From: Micropterus salmoides
Taxonomy: Eukaryota > Chordata > Actinopteri > Centrarchiformes > Centrarchidae
Assembly (NCBI RefSeq): GCF_014851395.1
Contig: NW_024040040.1
Span: forward strand, 25,897,000-25,960,999
Length of the DNA stretch: 64,000 nucleotides
Reading direction: 5' to 3'
The notes beneath the pieces are model-generated. The model was not told the origin of the DNA. It was given only the letters and a program-made list of their open reading frames with translations, and ran no database searches. Positions 1-11,990 of the stretch are shown here, one piece after another; position 1 is the first letter of the stretch; every line of letters starts with the position of its first letter. Both the position numbers and the translations under genes were made by a program.

Positions 1-1438
1 ACAGTTTGTATAATTAAGGATCAACTGGTCTATGAGTAGTAGAAGGAGAGATGGTTCTTTCTCGAAACCCCCTGAGGGATTTTGTTCCACCAAGATATTT
101 AAATTGAAATTACATTCCCATGCGCCATGCTGGACTAGGTGGTTAGTATAATGAGCTATTAACATTTAATTTTCATTGCTTTTATTTCATACAGTAAAGG
201 GCTCGGTCACTGTGTAGTGGTTAATACTTCACAAAAGCCCTCTGCAATGTATTGTAACAAGCTACAAGGGGAGAAAAGCACACTAGCTTGAAAACAGCAG
301 CTGGAGGGGGTATGCATAATGTCCATTTCAAGAGGTGTACACAGTTCAATCAGCATCTGGTGGAGATGTGTGATGGAGTTTAGCTGTGTGTGGATGATGG
401 TAAAGCCATTTCTCTGAGCATGGCTTTGCATTTTAATGTTATCTTCTAAATGTGAGTGCAGTTTGTTGGCAAATTAGTTAATGACCAGATTTAATAATAT
501 TACTTGCTGTTTACCATTAATATTTTATGACTGATCGTGGTGACAGCAGATATTTTGTGTGGCTGTTCCTTGAATTTGACACCACAGCTTGATTTTCAGA
601 GTGAAGACAGGATGCAACTGCTGTCAACCCTATTTCTTTTATAAATGTGTCTGAGGAAAGCTACTGCGTTTTACTAGAATTGCTCACATCACTTCCAAAT
701 GGTCCATTAGTTAAGACTGATCACCTTTATTAAGTTTCCTCAGGGAGAGAAACAACAGAAGTGAGACAAGTGAGTGTCTGATTGGGAAAAATGCCCTCTG
801 CTTTCATGAGCAAGAAGCGAGTTTTACTTTAAGTGCTGCATGACAGTTTTCTCTTTGGCTGTTGAATGTTTCACATTCAAGACTATTGTTAAATTAAGGT
901 GACATTAGTATTGTCTTTGAACTCAATTAGAAATGTAGGGGTTGGTTTGTGCTCACTCAAAAAAAAATTTGGATGACATTTGTAGCAAAACAATAAATGG
1001 CTGTATTTGTATTTAAAGCTGCTCTAGACAGGAGCTGTAATCCGGAGCGTGATGCAAAACAGAAGAAAATCCTATCCATGCCAGCTAATCCCATATAGGC
1101 AGGTTAGATTACATTTCATAGGATAATTTAATTGCTATCAGAAAATTTGGGGGATTTTATTTTTATCCAAATCAGATATGGCTACATGCTCTCGTGCAAT
1201 TGTAATCTGTTGGTTTTTTTACCTCCTGTTAAAGCTTTAAAAACAGCTTTATGTAGTTTTCCATGAATTACTGAATTTTTCTGTAACAAAAGAGCATTTC
1301 TGCTTCTCCCTTATGCTATTTTTCCCTAAGTGCAATTACTGGAAGAAAATTTTAACATTTTAACAATCTAATCGCACAGTGACGCATGGTGCATTTTGGT
1401 CAGTGCGCCAGGCGCATGGTTCAGAAGGGTCTGTGAAT
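1..1438. other. non-coding, AT-rich, no gene seen
   Basis: No open frame with recognisable protein similarity on either strand. The last ~60 bases (from about 1380) look like the left remnant of the sequence into which the Tc1-like element inserted, because related-looking sequence resumes at 2702. Confidence 0.5.
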
Positions 1439-1440
1439 TA

Positions 1441-2699
1441 CACTGCATGAACAATTATTAGGCAAACTGTAATCCCCAAGATTAGTTTTATTGTTAAAAC
1501 AACAAACAAACAAACAAACAATGCTCTCAGTCAGTCCAAAATATGATTGAACCTCAAACCTAAATGATTAACCAAGGAAAGAGTGAGTTGTGTCTTGCTC
1601 AGGAGAATATGAGTGCGCAGAATTATTAGGCCACTAAATTAAAAAAATAATTTCTAGTTTGTTTTCAATTTTGAGAGTATGTTTAACAACTCCAAATTAA
1701 AATTAAATAACAATTTTGGTCTTTATATGGCCAACCTTCTTTTCATTAACTGCCATGAGCCTTCCATCCATGAAGTCTGTCAGTTTCTTGATCTGTTCAC
1801 GATCAACAACCACAGCCTCCCAAATGCAGTTCAAAGAGGTGTATTATCTTTCCTGACTGTAAATCTGACGTTTGAAAAGGACCTACAAGTTCTCTGTAGG
1901 ATTCAATTCAAGTGTGGATAGGGGCCAGATCATTATTTTGGCATTTTTGAGGCTGGATTGCCAAGCAGTGAAGTACTTGGATGCATGTGATGGATCATTG
2001 TCCTGCATAAAGATCACAGCCTTCTTGAATGCTGAGGACTTCTTCCTGTACCACTGCTTGAAGAAAGTATCTTCCAGAAACTGGCATTAGGTTTGGGTGA
2101 GTTTCAGTCCATCTTCAACCCAAAAAGGTCCAACCATCTCATCTTTAATGACGGCAGCCCATAACAGTACCCCTCCTGCACCTTGCTGGTGCCTGAGTCA
2201 AAGTGGTGCTCAGTGATCCAGCCACAGGTCCACCCATCTGTTCCATTAAGAGTCACTCTCATTTCATCTGTCCATAAAACCTTTGAAATATCTGTCTTCA
2301 GTTATTTCTTTGCCCAATCTTGAAGCTTCAACTTGTGAATCTTATTTAGTGTTGGCTGTGTTTCAGCCTTCCAGACCTTGGTCATGTCTTGTATTAAGTC
2401 ACTTGGCACCTTGCACTTCTGGACACTCAGCCACAGGTAGGTTGCAGTGCTGGAATATGGTGGCCAGTTAAATCTCTTTAGCTTATTTTACCTGAGGTAA
2501 TGAAGCTTCCTAATAATTATGCACACCTTGATATAAAGTGTCATTCACTTTCGTCACGCCCTCCCTCATTACACAAATACAGCTGAAAATGATTAACTCC
2601 AACAAGCATTCAAGTTATTAGGGTTTGGAGTTAGAAATTGTGCAGAGAAAGAATCATTCATTCAGAATACGTTCTTGCCTAATAATTGTGCACGCAGTG
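1441..2699 (-). mobile_element. Tc1/mariner-type DNA transposon, dead
   Basis: The ends are imperfect inverted repeats. The left end reads CACTGCATGAACAATTATTA and the right end is the reverse complement of a close variant ending ...GCACGCAGTG. Each is flanked by TA (1439-1440 and 2700-2701), the Tc1/mariner target duplication. A second, internal pair of related inverted motifs (AATTATTAGG near 1620; CCTAATAATT near 2509) lies about 170-190 bp inside each end, the double-repeat layout seen in many Tc1-like elements. The length of ~1.26 kb is normal for the group. The transposase inside, on the minus strand, is broken by stops. Confidence 0.85.
1700..2350 (-). pseudogene. Tc1-like transposase relic
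   Basis: The minus strand between the inverted repeats reads as a degraded DDE transposase of the Tc1/mariner superfamily, which would cut and paste the element in the nucleus. Near 2280-2250 it gives a TDEMRVTL-like stretch, matching the second catalytic-Asp region (consensus DE.. after a hydrophobic strand). It is followed by GTDGWTCGW and further collinear text, then an MIHHMHPS-like segment near 2010-1980 and stops. The helix-turn-helix start is poorly preserved. Stops at several points rule out a functional product. The superfamily is supported by the TIRs and TA flanks; the family name is not. Confidence 0.6.
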
Positions 2700-2808
2700 T
2701 AGTCATGGGTTTATTTTGGGCATAGCATGTAATAAACCAATCAGAGTGTCATCTCTCATTCCCTTTTAAAAGCCAGGTGCACTTGTAGCTTGGTGCATTG
2801 CTATTACA

Positions 2809-3200
2809 ATGGTGAATCTGCAGAGGTTTTTAGGTGAAGAAAGTTATCTATCTGTGCGTGAAGTGAAAGCATGTGAGCAGATCATCTGTGGCACCAGCAC
2901 GATACCACCAAAGCTTCATGAGGTGAAGCAGGCATGGGAAGAGGTAGCTGTGAGTGTGTCCTTGTCTTCTGGCAACACTAACTAACACAATGCGGAAAGT
3001 AGTACAATGATGTCAGAAGATGAGGAAACTCAAGCTTGCCGCTCAATGCAAGCAACAACTGGAAAGGGGAGGAGGACCACCTACAAACATCGATGATCAT
3101 CAGCGGAGGACATTGCTGCCTCTACCCTCAATGTGGAAAACATTGAGGGATTTGGGGGTGACAGAGGTGGGCATTCAACGTTATGCATTAGTAACAATAT
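2809..3200 (+). pseudogene. Myb/SANT-like DNA-binding protein relic (Harbinger type)
   Basis: From the ATG at 2809 the frame reads through an acidic helix-rich start and then WEEVAVSVSLSSGNTN, a pattern like the Myb/SANT-like domain carried as a second protein by Harbinger transposons. After a stop it continues in shifted frames with TGKGRRTTYK and a NIEGFG-type ending, the usual Gly-rich and acidic tail. In that family the Myb-like protein binds the transposon ends and helps import the transposase. The opposing HARBI1-like relic 1.3 kb downstream supports this. At least one stop and one frameshift are present. I saw no convincing Harbinger TIRs. Confidence 0.5.
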
Positions 3201-3800
3201 ATCAATGTGTCCAAAGCACGTAGGGTTCTTGGGAAAATAGTTTATTTTACAATAACACATGCCACAGAAAACATGCAATAAATGAACTGTAACTGTCATG
3301 CAGTTCCGCTGGCTGAAGCTTGTGAGGCCGGTCTCAGTACGTAGGAGCAGGGTGTAGTTGTAGAGGTAGAAGAGACAGTTGAGCTACCATTGATGAAGGA
3401 ATGTTAAAAGTTTGAAAGGTCACCCAACTCGGGAACTTGGATATTATGTCAGAGTTTCTTACTGTTAATTAGAATTTGAGGGGGTGTTCACGTGTAAATT
3501 CCAAGTCAGAAACTACAAGTACTTGAAGACAGAATAAATGCCCAGATAACTGCACTTTTAAACCATTGAGCTCGCTTACCAGGCTACAGGTGAAGCAGCT
3601 TTTCTGCAAGTTGGTCTCTCCTCTCCTGTGTGGCGGCTGGCATATTTGGGTTCACTGGCATCGGCACATGCAGTTCAGCATGATGTCTTATGTCCTGTAA
3701 TCTGTTTTTGTTCAAGACACATCCATGTGTTACACACTTGGACACAAAAGGGACTTCCAGGCGTGCATAAGTTTACAATAACTCCTTTACTTTCGTATTC

Positions 3801-3879
3801 TGTGAATACAGAAACACAAGCACATCAGCAGAACGTTGTCTCTACGTACAGCAGGCTGTTTACGTCTACTGACTGACGT
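3801..3879 (+). repeat. direct repeat, copy 1 (~76 bp)
   Basis: Nearly identical to 4185-4260 (shared run starts TGTGAATACAGAAACACAAG). The only clear difference is a 3-base ACT insertion near the end of copy 1. The offset is ~384 bp. Confidence 0.9.
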
Positions 3880-4184
3880 TATCAACATTCATATTTCCTC
3901 TTTAACTCGCATCACATAAAATGTCCACATTCACGAACACACACTGAGAATGCTGTGCACACACACCAAATATTTAGCAGGCTACAGGTAGCTAAATTAC
4001 TGTTGTCCTCATTAGCATACTTGGTGATGTAGGCTATTCGTTAACACAACATGCCGTCTCATTTAACTAGCAAAACTACGATATACATCTCATGTCTGCA
4101 TTACCGACAATCCGTTATCGTCTTAAACATTCATTATGCATCTGAGTAACCACATTTTACCTCTTTTCATCACTTTTGCTCACC

Positions 4185-4260
4185 TGTGAATACAGAAACA
4201 CAAGCACATCAGCAGAACGTTGTCTCTACGTACAGCAGGCTGTTTACGTCTGACTGACGT
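4185..4260 (+). repeat. direct repeat, copy 2 (~76 bp)
   Basis: Second copy of the 3801-3879 repeat, in the same orientation. The pair lies between the Myb-like and HARBI1-like relics, so it may reflect a local duplication inside the old Harbinger element. Confidence 0.9.
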
Positions 4261-4498
4261 GTGTGCCCTGCTGTCTAACCCCAAGGACCCCACACGCTGC
4301 CCAAAGTGCCTGTTTGAGCCTTACACATTATACCCATAAACTGACCTACTAAAATATTACAGTTGTTATTGTACAATAGCACATACATCAGCTTTCTAAA
4401 GCAAAATCAAAACAATTAAAATACTACATTAGAATGGGGGGTGCCCACTGCTGTGTGTCCATCAACATGCCCAACAGAGTCCATTAACAAGGCCAACA

Positions 4499-4900
4499 TT
4501 ACTGTGGGTCCCACACATGACAAATGGCAATGTTACGAAAAACACATGCTACGGTCTGACCTTCTGAGAACTTGAATGCTCCTCCTGACTTATCCAAACA
4601 TCCAAAGCGCATTTTGAGCACCCAAAACGTTCTTTCTATTACTGTGCCTTTCGCCCGATGCCAACTGGGATTGGCTCCAGCCCCCCGCGACCCTGTACGC
4701 AGGATAAGCGGTTGACGATGGCTGGATGGATGGATCTGCATGCTGGACAAAGGCTAATGTAACCACATGTGTAGCCGAATGTACGGCTGATTGGGAAAAG
4801 CCTCCTATTGAACTCAGGGGATGCTAGAATGACCCACTCGCTGAGAGTCATATATGTAGTTCTAGGCCGGTGTATCCTTTGCCTCATGCGTTTCTCAGTC
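4499..4900 (-). pseudogene. HARBI1-like (PIF/Harbinger) transposase relic
   Basis: On the minus strand, 4643-4499 encodes VIERTFWVLKMRFGCLDKSG followed by a segment ending FRNIAICHV. This is the C-terminal signature of PIF/Harbinger transposases (IERTFGvLK.RFrcLd...; C.vLHNia). That region holds the catalytic Glu of the DDE nuclease. Farther upstream (4887-4738) a RPRTTYMTLSE-type segment resembles the N-terminal region, so the middle of the protein is missing. A GATG-tailed retroposon fragment (4648-4738) sits between the two pieces. The arrangement, convergent with the Myb-like relic at 2809-3200, fits a two-gene Harbinger element. Confidence 0.7.
4648..4738 (+). mobile_element. retroposon 3' tail ending in (GATG)n
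   Basis: Contains GATTGGCTCCAGCCCCCCGC and GGATAAGCGGTTGACGATGG, then GATG/TGGA repeats. The same tail occurs at 20418-20460 and, with more 5' sequence, at 54560-54677. This tail is common in fish as the 3' end of RTE-like LINE or SINE retroposons. It interrupts the HARBI1-like relic. Confidence 0.75.
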
Positions 4901-4904
4901 CTCT

Positions 4905-7900
4905 GTCTTAAGAGGTACTCCGTTTAGCTGTGTGAATCAGGAAAAAAAATCAAATGAGACAAAATTTTACTGACTGAGGCATTCAACTAGTTAATCCATG
5001 TCCTATTTCAGACTTGCCTGGTGTTCATACACACCTCTATCTGACGTGTCTGTTTAAATACCTATGTGTATTGCCAAGATTGGTCAAATAACTAGCCAAT
5101 TTCATTACTACAATTCTGTAAATCTGATACTGATAACGAGTAACCATAATGACGTGTAATAAAAAATATATGTATAGATGTACACAATAATAATCTTTCA
5201 GGTTTCAGGTGTGCACCTCTTTTTGCCAGGTGCAAGATAGGGCCCATTATGTTTCTGAAACTTCCATTAATACAATGACTTTAAGCAAAACCAGCTTGTC
5301 AAGGCAAAGAGTAGTTGTGGTATCAAAGATTAAGCTAATATTTTGTACTTTTATACTTGCAAGTATAAATATTACCACCGCTGTTACGGACAGCTATTGT
5401 TTTATCCCGAAACAGTATTCTTGGAATTCCTTTATATCAAAGACTAGTCCGTATGAAATCTAGCCTGTAACTTTGCTGCATGTCGTCCCCCTTTCTCTCC
5501 CCACTTTCCTGTCTGTCTTCAGCTGAACTATCGGATAAAGGCAAAGTTTTTGTCAGTCCGTAGTGGGAATGGACACATTTCACTGGGTATTTAAAAATGT
5601 TGGAACAGCCATTAGGATTTATAAGTCAATAATAGTTTTTGAGATATTTCACACAAAACTAAAAAATAGCAACCTCGTGGTGGTCAGAGGATCACTGAAA
5701 TCAGAATACAGCACTCCATGTTGAAAACACGCAAATCAGTTGTTAACGTGCCAAAGCGGGGATAACTTTATGAACATTATCCTAAAAAGCTGTCTAAACA
5801 GAGCGGAAATAGTGGCTGATGTTACCAACTTACACAACAACTCTGCTTGTTTCATGGTAGAAAAGTTAATAGCTGCGCAATGTCTGAAAGTAACTGCACT
5901 GTAAAACAAGACTGATTATGAAACAGAGAGAGCTACGTTTAAGTTAACCAGCTGAGCACACCATTCCCGATTGTGGTCATGGACTGAGAACAATGCAGGA
6001 TTCATCAGTGCTATAAGTTTTTGAGAGGGGGCCGAATTCAGATGCGTTTTAGAGCCCAGTTGAATCCTTAGCTTAACAAAAACTAAGCTTAATTGACTAG
6101 GCAATCAAGCTGGATAGGCAATAACATACTTGCAGATGTAGGTAATGGGGCTAGTTGCATTGGGGGTACAGACCTGGATCTTTGTATTTCTCCAGTCATC
6201 CAGGGTAGAAAAAACATTACTCATACCCCTACATTTTGGTATCTTATAATTCATTATATGTATGAATTACTGTATTATCATTTAGCTTCTTTTGATTACA
6301 CTGATTGTTCAGTTGATTATGTGTGAAATTGTTGTCATGATTGCAATCTTTTGAGTGTGGTGTTGTCCCTGAAATGCAGTGAGCATGTAAGGATGTATCA
6401 GAGCACGCCATCAAGGTGGCCCTCTGATAACACATCTCTGTGTCCCAAATTGCCTGTCCAGAAGTCAAGGTGATTATACGGAAACAGGCCCTCCTGAATC
6501 CAGCAGCCATTACTCTCAATAGAAACAGTCCATGGAGTCCACATTGGCACACACACTCCTAAAGTGCACAGCCTGCCCAACAATCTATCAGGAGAGATTT
6601 TGGAGATCATGTACTGTTGTTTGTCTTCAATGTACTCTATATCACACTCACCTTTTAAACCCTGGTTATTCTTTTTATGTTAGTGGAACATGAAACACAG
6701 ATAATAAAGTGCAGTCATTCAAAACATTGCTGTTGAATTAGATCACTGTTGCACTCTTGAAATTTAAATACCATGTGTTATGTAGTCTGTAGCTGCACCA
6801 GTTAATTTTTCACCTCTGTGGCTTCAAATGGCTGCAAGAGATCACCGTTTGAAAAATGTGAACTTTAATACCCCAGAATCCTAAAGGTGATGTAAGTGCA
6901 CTGCCATAGCCTTGGCAGCTGTGTGATTGCTTTATACCAAAAGATACCAAAGGGATGAGGGAGAGAAATTATTGAATGTTGGTTGATAGTGGTTTTCTCT
7001 GGACGAGCTGTCTCGCTGCTGGTGTTTCGGAAACACTGTTGAAATCTGCTCTTGAGACTCAATTTGTCGTCCTCTGAGGAGATTTTCCACTATGCTAACA
7101 TGCTAAATGCTAAACTGTTAGCGGTGGATCCTCCAGATGACTTTTTTCCCCCCCAGATGACTTTTGAGTTCACTGAGGAACTTTTACCTTCAGTGAGGTG
7201 TGTGAGGCCGTTCTACAGTTCTTGACAATCATCTCTCACAATTGACACTGCAGAGAGGCTGAGTGGACTGGATGTATTATGCATTATGAGTGTGAATGAA
7301 CTAAATGAGTAGAGAAGTCGTTAAGGACTTTGCGATGCATAAGAATCACGTTCAGAGTGTGTGTGTGTGTGTGTGTGTGTCAGTAACTCGTGAAGAAAGT
7401 GGTCAGTATAATCAATTCACAGATATTCATGAACTAATCATTACCTAATGTTTCATTAATATAGGATCTACCAAGTCCCCTAGTAACTCATGATATGTCC
7501 TATATAGTCCTCCATTAGGAATTATTATTCATTATTATAATTATTCATTCCTCACTTGTTTCTTAATAAACTATTCGTAAACTACTCACAATTTGATTAG
7601 GAGTAGGGGCGTTGCAAGACATAAAGGTTTTCTGCAGCACAGGCCCCCATAACTTCTTGAAAGTGTATAAACTTTGTTAGTATTTGCTTTACCAGCTTCC
7701 TTAACCCATTATTATTGGCACGGTCCTGACCTCCCTGGGACCTAAGAAGAATTCTGCTATGGGGCCCTCCTACCTTACTTGTGAGCCCTGTAAACAATTT
7801 GCCATTGCTGCACAGTCACACCTGCACTCACTGCAATCCTCCCTCCTTCAAAAAAAGTCTGTCTTTGTATTAAGTCTGAATAGAAACCTCTTCTAGAAAA

Positions 7901-8330
7901 ATCCAGTGCTGGTTTGAATGCACTAACTCAGTCCTCATAAAGTGTCTTAAGACTGGGGCCATCTTCTGGACTGGGTCTGTGCACATACTGGCTGAGGCTG
8001 GAGTTTGTGCTAGTACTGGCTAATGATCCAGCATCTACTGACAAACTTCAGCGTAGCACCTGTAATTTATAAATAACAGTAATTGCTAGATATTATGCTC
8101 CATCAGGCCCACTCAATTTAATACATTTTCAAATGTAAAAGACTTGATCCTACATGATGTTTATTATTTACTGAGAGATGTGCATCTATATTGTCCTATA
8201 TATTGTTCTGGCTCGCTGATCAACATTTTAATAATCAATAGTCAATGTGAATCCACAGCTTTCCGTCTTGCATTAGTACAGAGTTGTATCTAAACTTGAC
8301 CGAGACAGATAATCACTGTCTTGTTTTAAA
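4905..8330. other. non-coding; old repeats, no gene
   Basis: No supported coding region. About 5608-5712 resembles the fish repeat with 'gagatatttcac ... caacctcgtggtgg' text that is clearer at 19280-19490. Short open frames here have no recognisable domains. Confidence 0.4.
7357..7380 (+). repeat. (GT)12 microsatellite
   Basis: Uninterrupted GT dinucleotides. Confidence 0.95.
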
Positions 8331-8334
8331 ATGA

Positions 8335-8392
8335 TATAGCATATCAAGGTTTCTTTCCCCAAGGTTTCTATTTGTACCAATCCTGTGCTGTG
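8335..8392 (+). repeat. dispersed repeat, inverted partner of 10323-10386
   Basis: ATCAAGGTTTCTTTCCCCAA and the following ~35 bases (through CCAATCCTGTGCTGT) recur as the reverse complement at 10323-10386 with only a few differences. The SINE starts immediately downstream of this copy, so it may have inserted into the repeat. Confidence 0.85.
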
Positions 8393-8395
8393 GTG

Positions 8396-8600
8396 TTGAT
8401 GGGGGTGGTGATGGAGCAGTGGATAAGACACATACATGCCTTTGGTGTGAGAGACCCCGGTTCAATTCCCCACTGTGACACATCCACTAATGTGTCCCTG
8501 ATCAAGACACCTAACGCCTCGTTGCTCCAGAGACGTGCAACCTCTGACATATAAAGCAATTGTAAGTCGCTTTGGATAAAAGCTAAATAAGTAAATGTAA
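8396..8600 (+). mobile_element. tRNA-derived SINE
   Basis: The head contains a Pol III box-A-like stretch (GGAGCAGTGGATAAGACA) and, ~50 bases later, a box B (GGTTCAATTCC), so transcription would start at the tRNA-like head. The body carries GTGTCCCTGATCAAGACACC. The tail reads TGTAAGTCGCTTTGGATAAA followed by a short TAAATGTAAATAA repeat, a 3' end widespread among fish SINEs and their partner LINEs. The tRNA part has no sign of being a functional gene. The exact left edge is uncertain by a few bases. Confidence 0.85.
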
Positions 8601-8800
8601 ATAATGAGTTGCAATGAGAAGTGCCATCACACCTGTGTCTTGTCTGGACTGGTCCCACTTATGTTGCTGCTGGAATACGAATGTTTAATTTCATGTGCCC
8701 AAAAGGATAGTCCTTCGTCATCCTCTCATCAACATTTTTTGCAAGGTTTCACAACTTAGCAATGGGCCATTTCGCGTTAACCAGTAGTTTTAATTTAAAA

Positions 8801-8900
8801 GGGTAATCGGACGTTGCGTTTTTATTATTGCTAACTTGACCAGATCTTTCAGATGTTTTATCGCTAACTTGACTAACATTAAGCCCTACAAGTCCAAAGA
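8801..8900 (+). repeat. dispersed repeat shared with ~60890-60990
   Basis: GGTAATCGGACGTTGCGTTT with the following TTATTATTGCTAACTTGACC resembles 60895-60967 (GCGTAACCGGACGTTGCATA...GTTGCTAACTTGACC), and both continue into related text (CCAAAGACAATGACG / CCAAAAACGACACTA). The family is unidentified. Confidence 0.65.
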
Positions 8901-9202
8901 CAATGACGTGTCTTGACCTTGTTACTGAGTGAATACTAAGGCATGTGCCCCAGTAAAAAGTGTCTAGCATCGCCTATGATTAGGAGTTATTCATCAACTA
9001 ATGCTTCACTAGAGGTTAGTTCCTCATTCATTCTTTATTTGTTCACAAAATCTTGTGTCCCTTATTGCAGTGTTACCACAAAAGAAACCAGACCAAGGAA
9101 ACATTTATTATGTTGTAGAGATACCTATCTCTATGCACTGCCTGCAATATTTTTTTCTCTGCACCCCACACACAGGTGAAACCTTTTTTTTTTTTTTATT
9201 AA

Positions 9203-9510
9203 AGGATAGGTTCACATTGTTTAAAGTCTTAAAACAATACCCACATGCCTATATGTATATTTCAAGAGTTAATTGTTTCAATTATTGTTTCACTTGTCCA
9301 TACTGGTCATAAAGAGATCCCTTCCTAATGCAACTCCAATGGGAGTCAAAATCTACAAAAATGCATTCCAGTGTTCAGCGGAGGTTGATCTGAGGCTCCA
9401 GCAGTCTGAATGAGACAAAACAAGAACACATCTTCCAAAGTTACAGTCTTTTCAGTGCATTCCCTCTTTGTTGCTGTATCTCTCCATTGCAGCTCATCAA
9501 GGACATACTG
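9203..9510 (+). repeat. old interspersed fish repeat (class unknown)
   Basis: Begins with AAAGGATAGGTTCACATTGT and includes CTTAAAACAATACCCACATG and AGATCCCTTCCTAATGCA. I recognise this text as a common fish interspersed repeat but cannot assign a superfamily. The boundaries are approximate. Confidence 0.45.
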
Positions 9511-11160
9511 TCTGGGGATACAATATGAGCGAGTTTTGTACTAGACATACATTTGATTTGTCTAACTCAGACTACTGAAGCCACATGTTCAGCTTTAGCT
9601 GAACTATCATGCATTATCGCAAGAAAACTGGATAGTGGATTGCATTTACTATATACTTATTTCGGGGTTATTTTAAATAAACAAATACCAGTTTCAGTCG
9701 TAATTATTACGTGATATTTGAATATAGCACTATTTACACAAAGAGAAATTTCAATGATAAGCACTGAATTTGCAGTGTATATACATACTTACCATCTAAT
9801 CAGACCTAGCAACTGTTATCATCAACCTGCTCCTGTTCTCTACATCATTACTCTGACCTCCCACATATTGTAAATACCTCTTCAGAGAAGAAGAAAAAAG
9901 TGTTCGCAACACTGAAAGAACAGTGTGTACAAATTCTGAAAGTAAGCATTATTGGTTACTTTTGCTGTGTTTAATCACACAGTAAAAGTTGTATTTGAGG
10001 AGAAGGTCTTGTTCCCTACAGTGTGTTTCACATTCAAATCAATGCCATGCACCCTGGCTACATGAAGACAGGAAGCTCGGTGTTGACTAAGGCCAAATGT
10101 TACGTGTGGGGAAAAAGACAGGCAGGCAGTCAGGCAGGCAGACCACAGGGGCTGTGCTCCCAGATATCATAGCACCTTAAGCTAACCTGTCTGGGGGTGA
10201 TAAGCGTCAAAAGCCAAAGCACTTTGTTGCTTAAGAGCATGTAGTGTACTCTCTTCAATCCCAGTTGTCATTTAAGAGTAAGTAATTTTGTGTGGCCATT
10301 AACAGCTAGTTTCCTCAAATCAAGGACAACAGCACAGGATTGGTACAAATAGAAACCTTGGGTAAAGAAACCTTGATATACTATCAGGAGTACTCCAATA
10401 GAAAAAGTTACTGTGGCATTTATGTACACGCTCTGATCATTCTTTGTTGGTACAGAACTTTTGCTGTGTTCCAGACAATTCAGAACTCCATTGTACTCAA
10501 GAACAGAGGAATGCCACTCAAAATTGGAGTTCCTACGTGTAAACTCTGAGCAAATCCATTCATAAAGAAGAAATTGTCTCATGTCACACAACAATGGCAG
10601 CACCCATGGAAGCACTAAAACCTGTTCTGCATGTAAACTGATTTAAATTTTTTGGTCAATGATTTCCTAGCTCTGTAGCTAACGAGTAACTTACAGTATA
10701 TTTATGTTACTTGTTTTCATTAAAAAGGCTGTCTTTTAAAGGTTCAGTGTGTGCATTGGCATTTTACAGTGGCATTTAGTGGTGAGGTTGCAAATTGCAG
10801 CCAATGGCTCAGTCCACCGCTCACCCCTCCCTTTCCAAACATGAAGAAGAAGCTACAGTGGCCGACACAGGACAAAAGATGTTGTTGTCTGAGACAGCAG
10901 AGAGTAGCCAGTCAAAAACTCAGGTTTCTTTACATAGATATATTAAGAAATTATATTATATACTTAATTATTCGGTAAAACCATATGTTATTACAACGTA
11001 CAAGGATATTTATTATTATACAACACAAGGTTGTATAATTAAATATGTATTAAGATATAGTAAAATGTAAAACTAAAATTAAATCAAACAAAACATACAT
11101 TCATATACAAAGGCTTTATACTGTACATGCACATATACACCCAGAACATTCTGTAGTGCA
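9511..11160. other. non-coding, no gene seen
   Basis: Apart from the inverted repeat at 10323-10386, no coding or structural signal is convincing. A short CAGG-rich run is at 10121-10141. 10920-11060 is very AT-rich. Confidence 0.4.
10323..10386 (-). repeat. dispersed repeat, inverted partner of 8335-8392
   Basis: Reverse complement of the 8335-8392 repeat, about 2 kb apart. Sequence outside the ~60 bp core does not match well, so these are more likely two family members in opposite orientation than the ends of one transposon. Confidence 0.85.
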
Positions 11161-11164
11161 TTTT

Positions 11165-11990
11165 TAGGCCCTGAGCACGAAAAGTATAAGGTCAATATTG
11201 AAACTGAAGGTTTTTTTTTTCTTACTGCAAAATAACCTAAACTCACCAAACTTCACACCTGCACATAATTCAGGCGGGGCGAAAGACGTTGTATTTTATT
11301 GGTTTTGCGCATGGGTGTGGCAAAATGGCCTGCTAGCGCCCTGTACAGAGCAGCCCCCGGACAAAGTTTCACCTAAATGTACAAAATTTCTGTTCTACAT
11401 ATATCATTTCCAGACATTAAAAAAAGCCTCTTGGAGCCATTGCTTAATCCCAACAGGAAGTCGTCCATTTTGGATTTAATGGTAATTTTTGGAGTTTTAC
11501 ACACTTTGTACTTTAACAAACTCCTCCTAGGGAATTAGTCTGATCGAGTTGTACAAACGGTGAGTTTGTATGATGTCATTTTGTAAAGCGTGTGAGTCGC
11601 CATAACTTCACTGTGCATGCTCAAATCTGTTCCAGACTTGCTTGATAACTTTCCCACCCCGAACACATCTACACGCTAATATTCATTTATAGTGGTAGCG
11701 CCATCTACTGGCAACAGGAACTAAGCGCTGTGTGACACTAAATACAATTTTCACGAGGTGTTCCACACTTGACGTACTGAGACATTACGTATAGTTACCG
11801 GATGCTCTCTAGCGCCACATAGGGGACACAGGAAGTTACGTTTAATTCCTCCGTGCAGGGTTGGAATTGTGTGACAATTCAGAGCCGCACTGGCAGAGCA
11901 GCAGAATATATGCTGTGACCGCGTCACACTCGTCACAATGTGAGGGCCCGCCCAACGCTGCTTTCAGCTTTAATTGTGAATATTATAAGT
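11165..11990 (+). repeat. long interspersed fish repeat (class unknown)
   Basis: The text runs through CAACAGGAAGTCGTCCATTTTGG-like sequence (11450-11473), AACAAACTCCTCCTAG (11516-11531), GTGGTAGCGCCATCTACTGG (11692-11711) and ends with GTGAGGGCCCGCCCAACGCT (11939-11959) plus GCTTTCAGCTTTAATTG. I recognise this series as a widespread fish repeat that carries no protein. The class is uncertain and the ends are approximate. Confidence 0.6.

Noticed and set aside
207..431. 74-codon minus-strand frame
   Set aside because: No domain, no repeat match, no splice signals; expected by chance at this length.
8335..10386. A single 2 kb transposon bounded by the inverted repeats
   Set aside because: The matching cores are internal to larger unmatched flanks, and no target duplication is seen; two independent copies are simpler.
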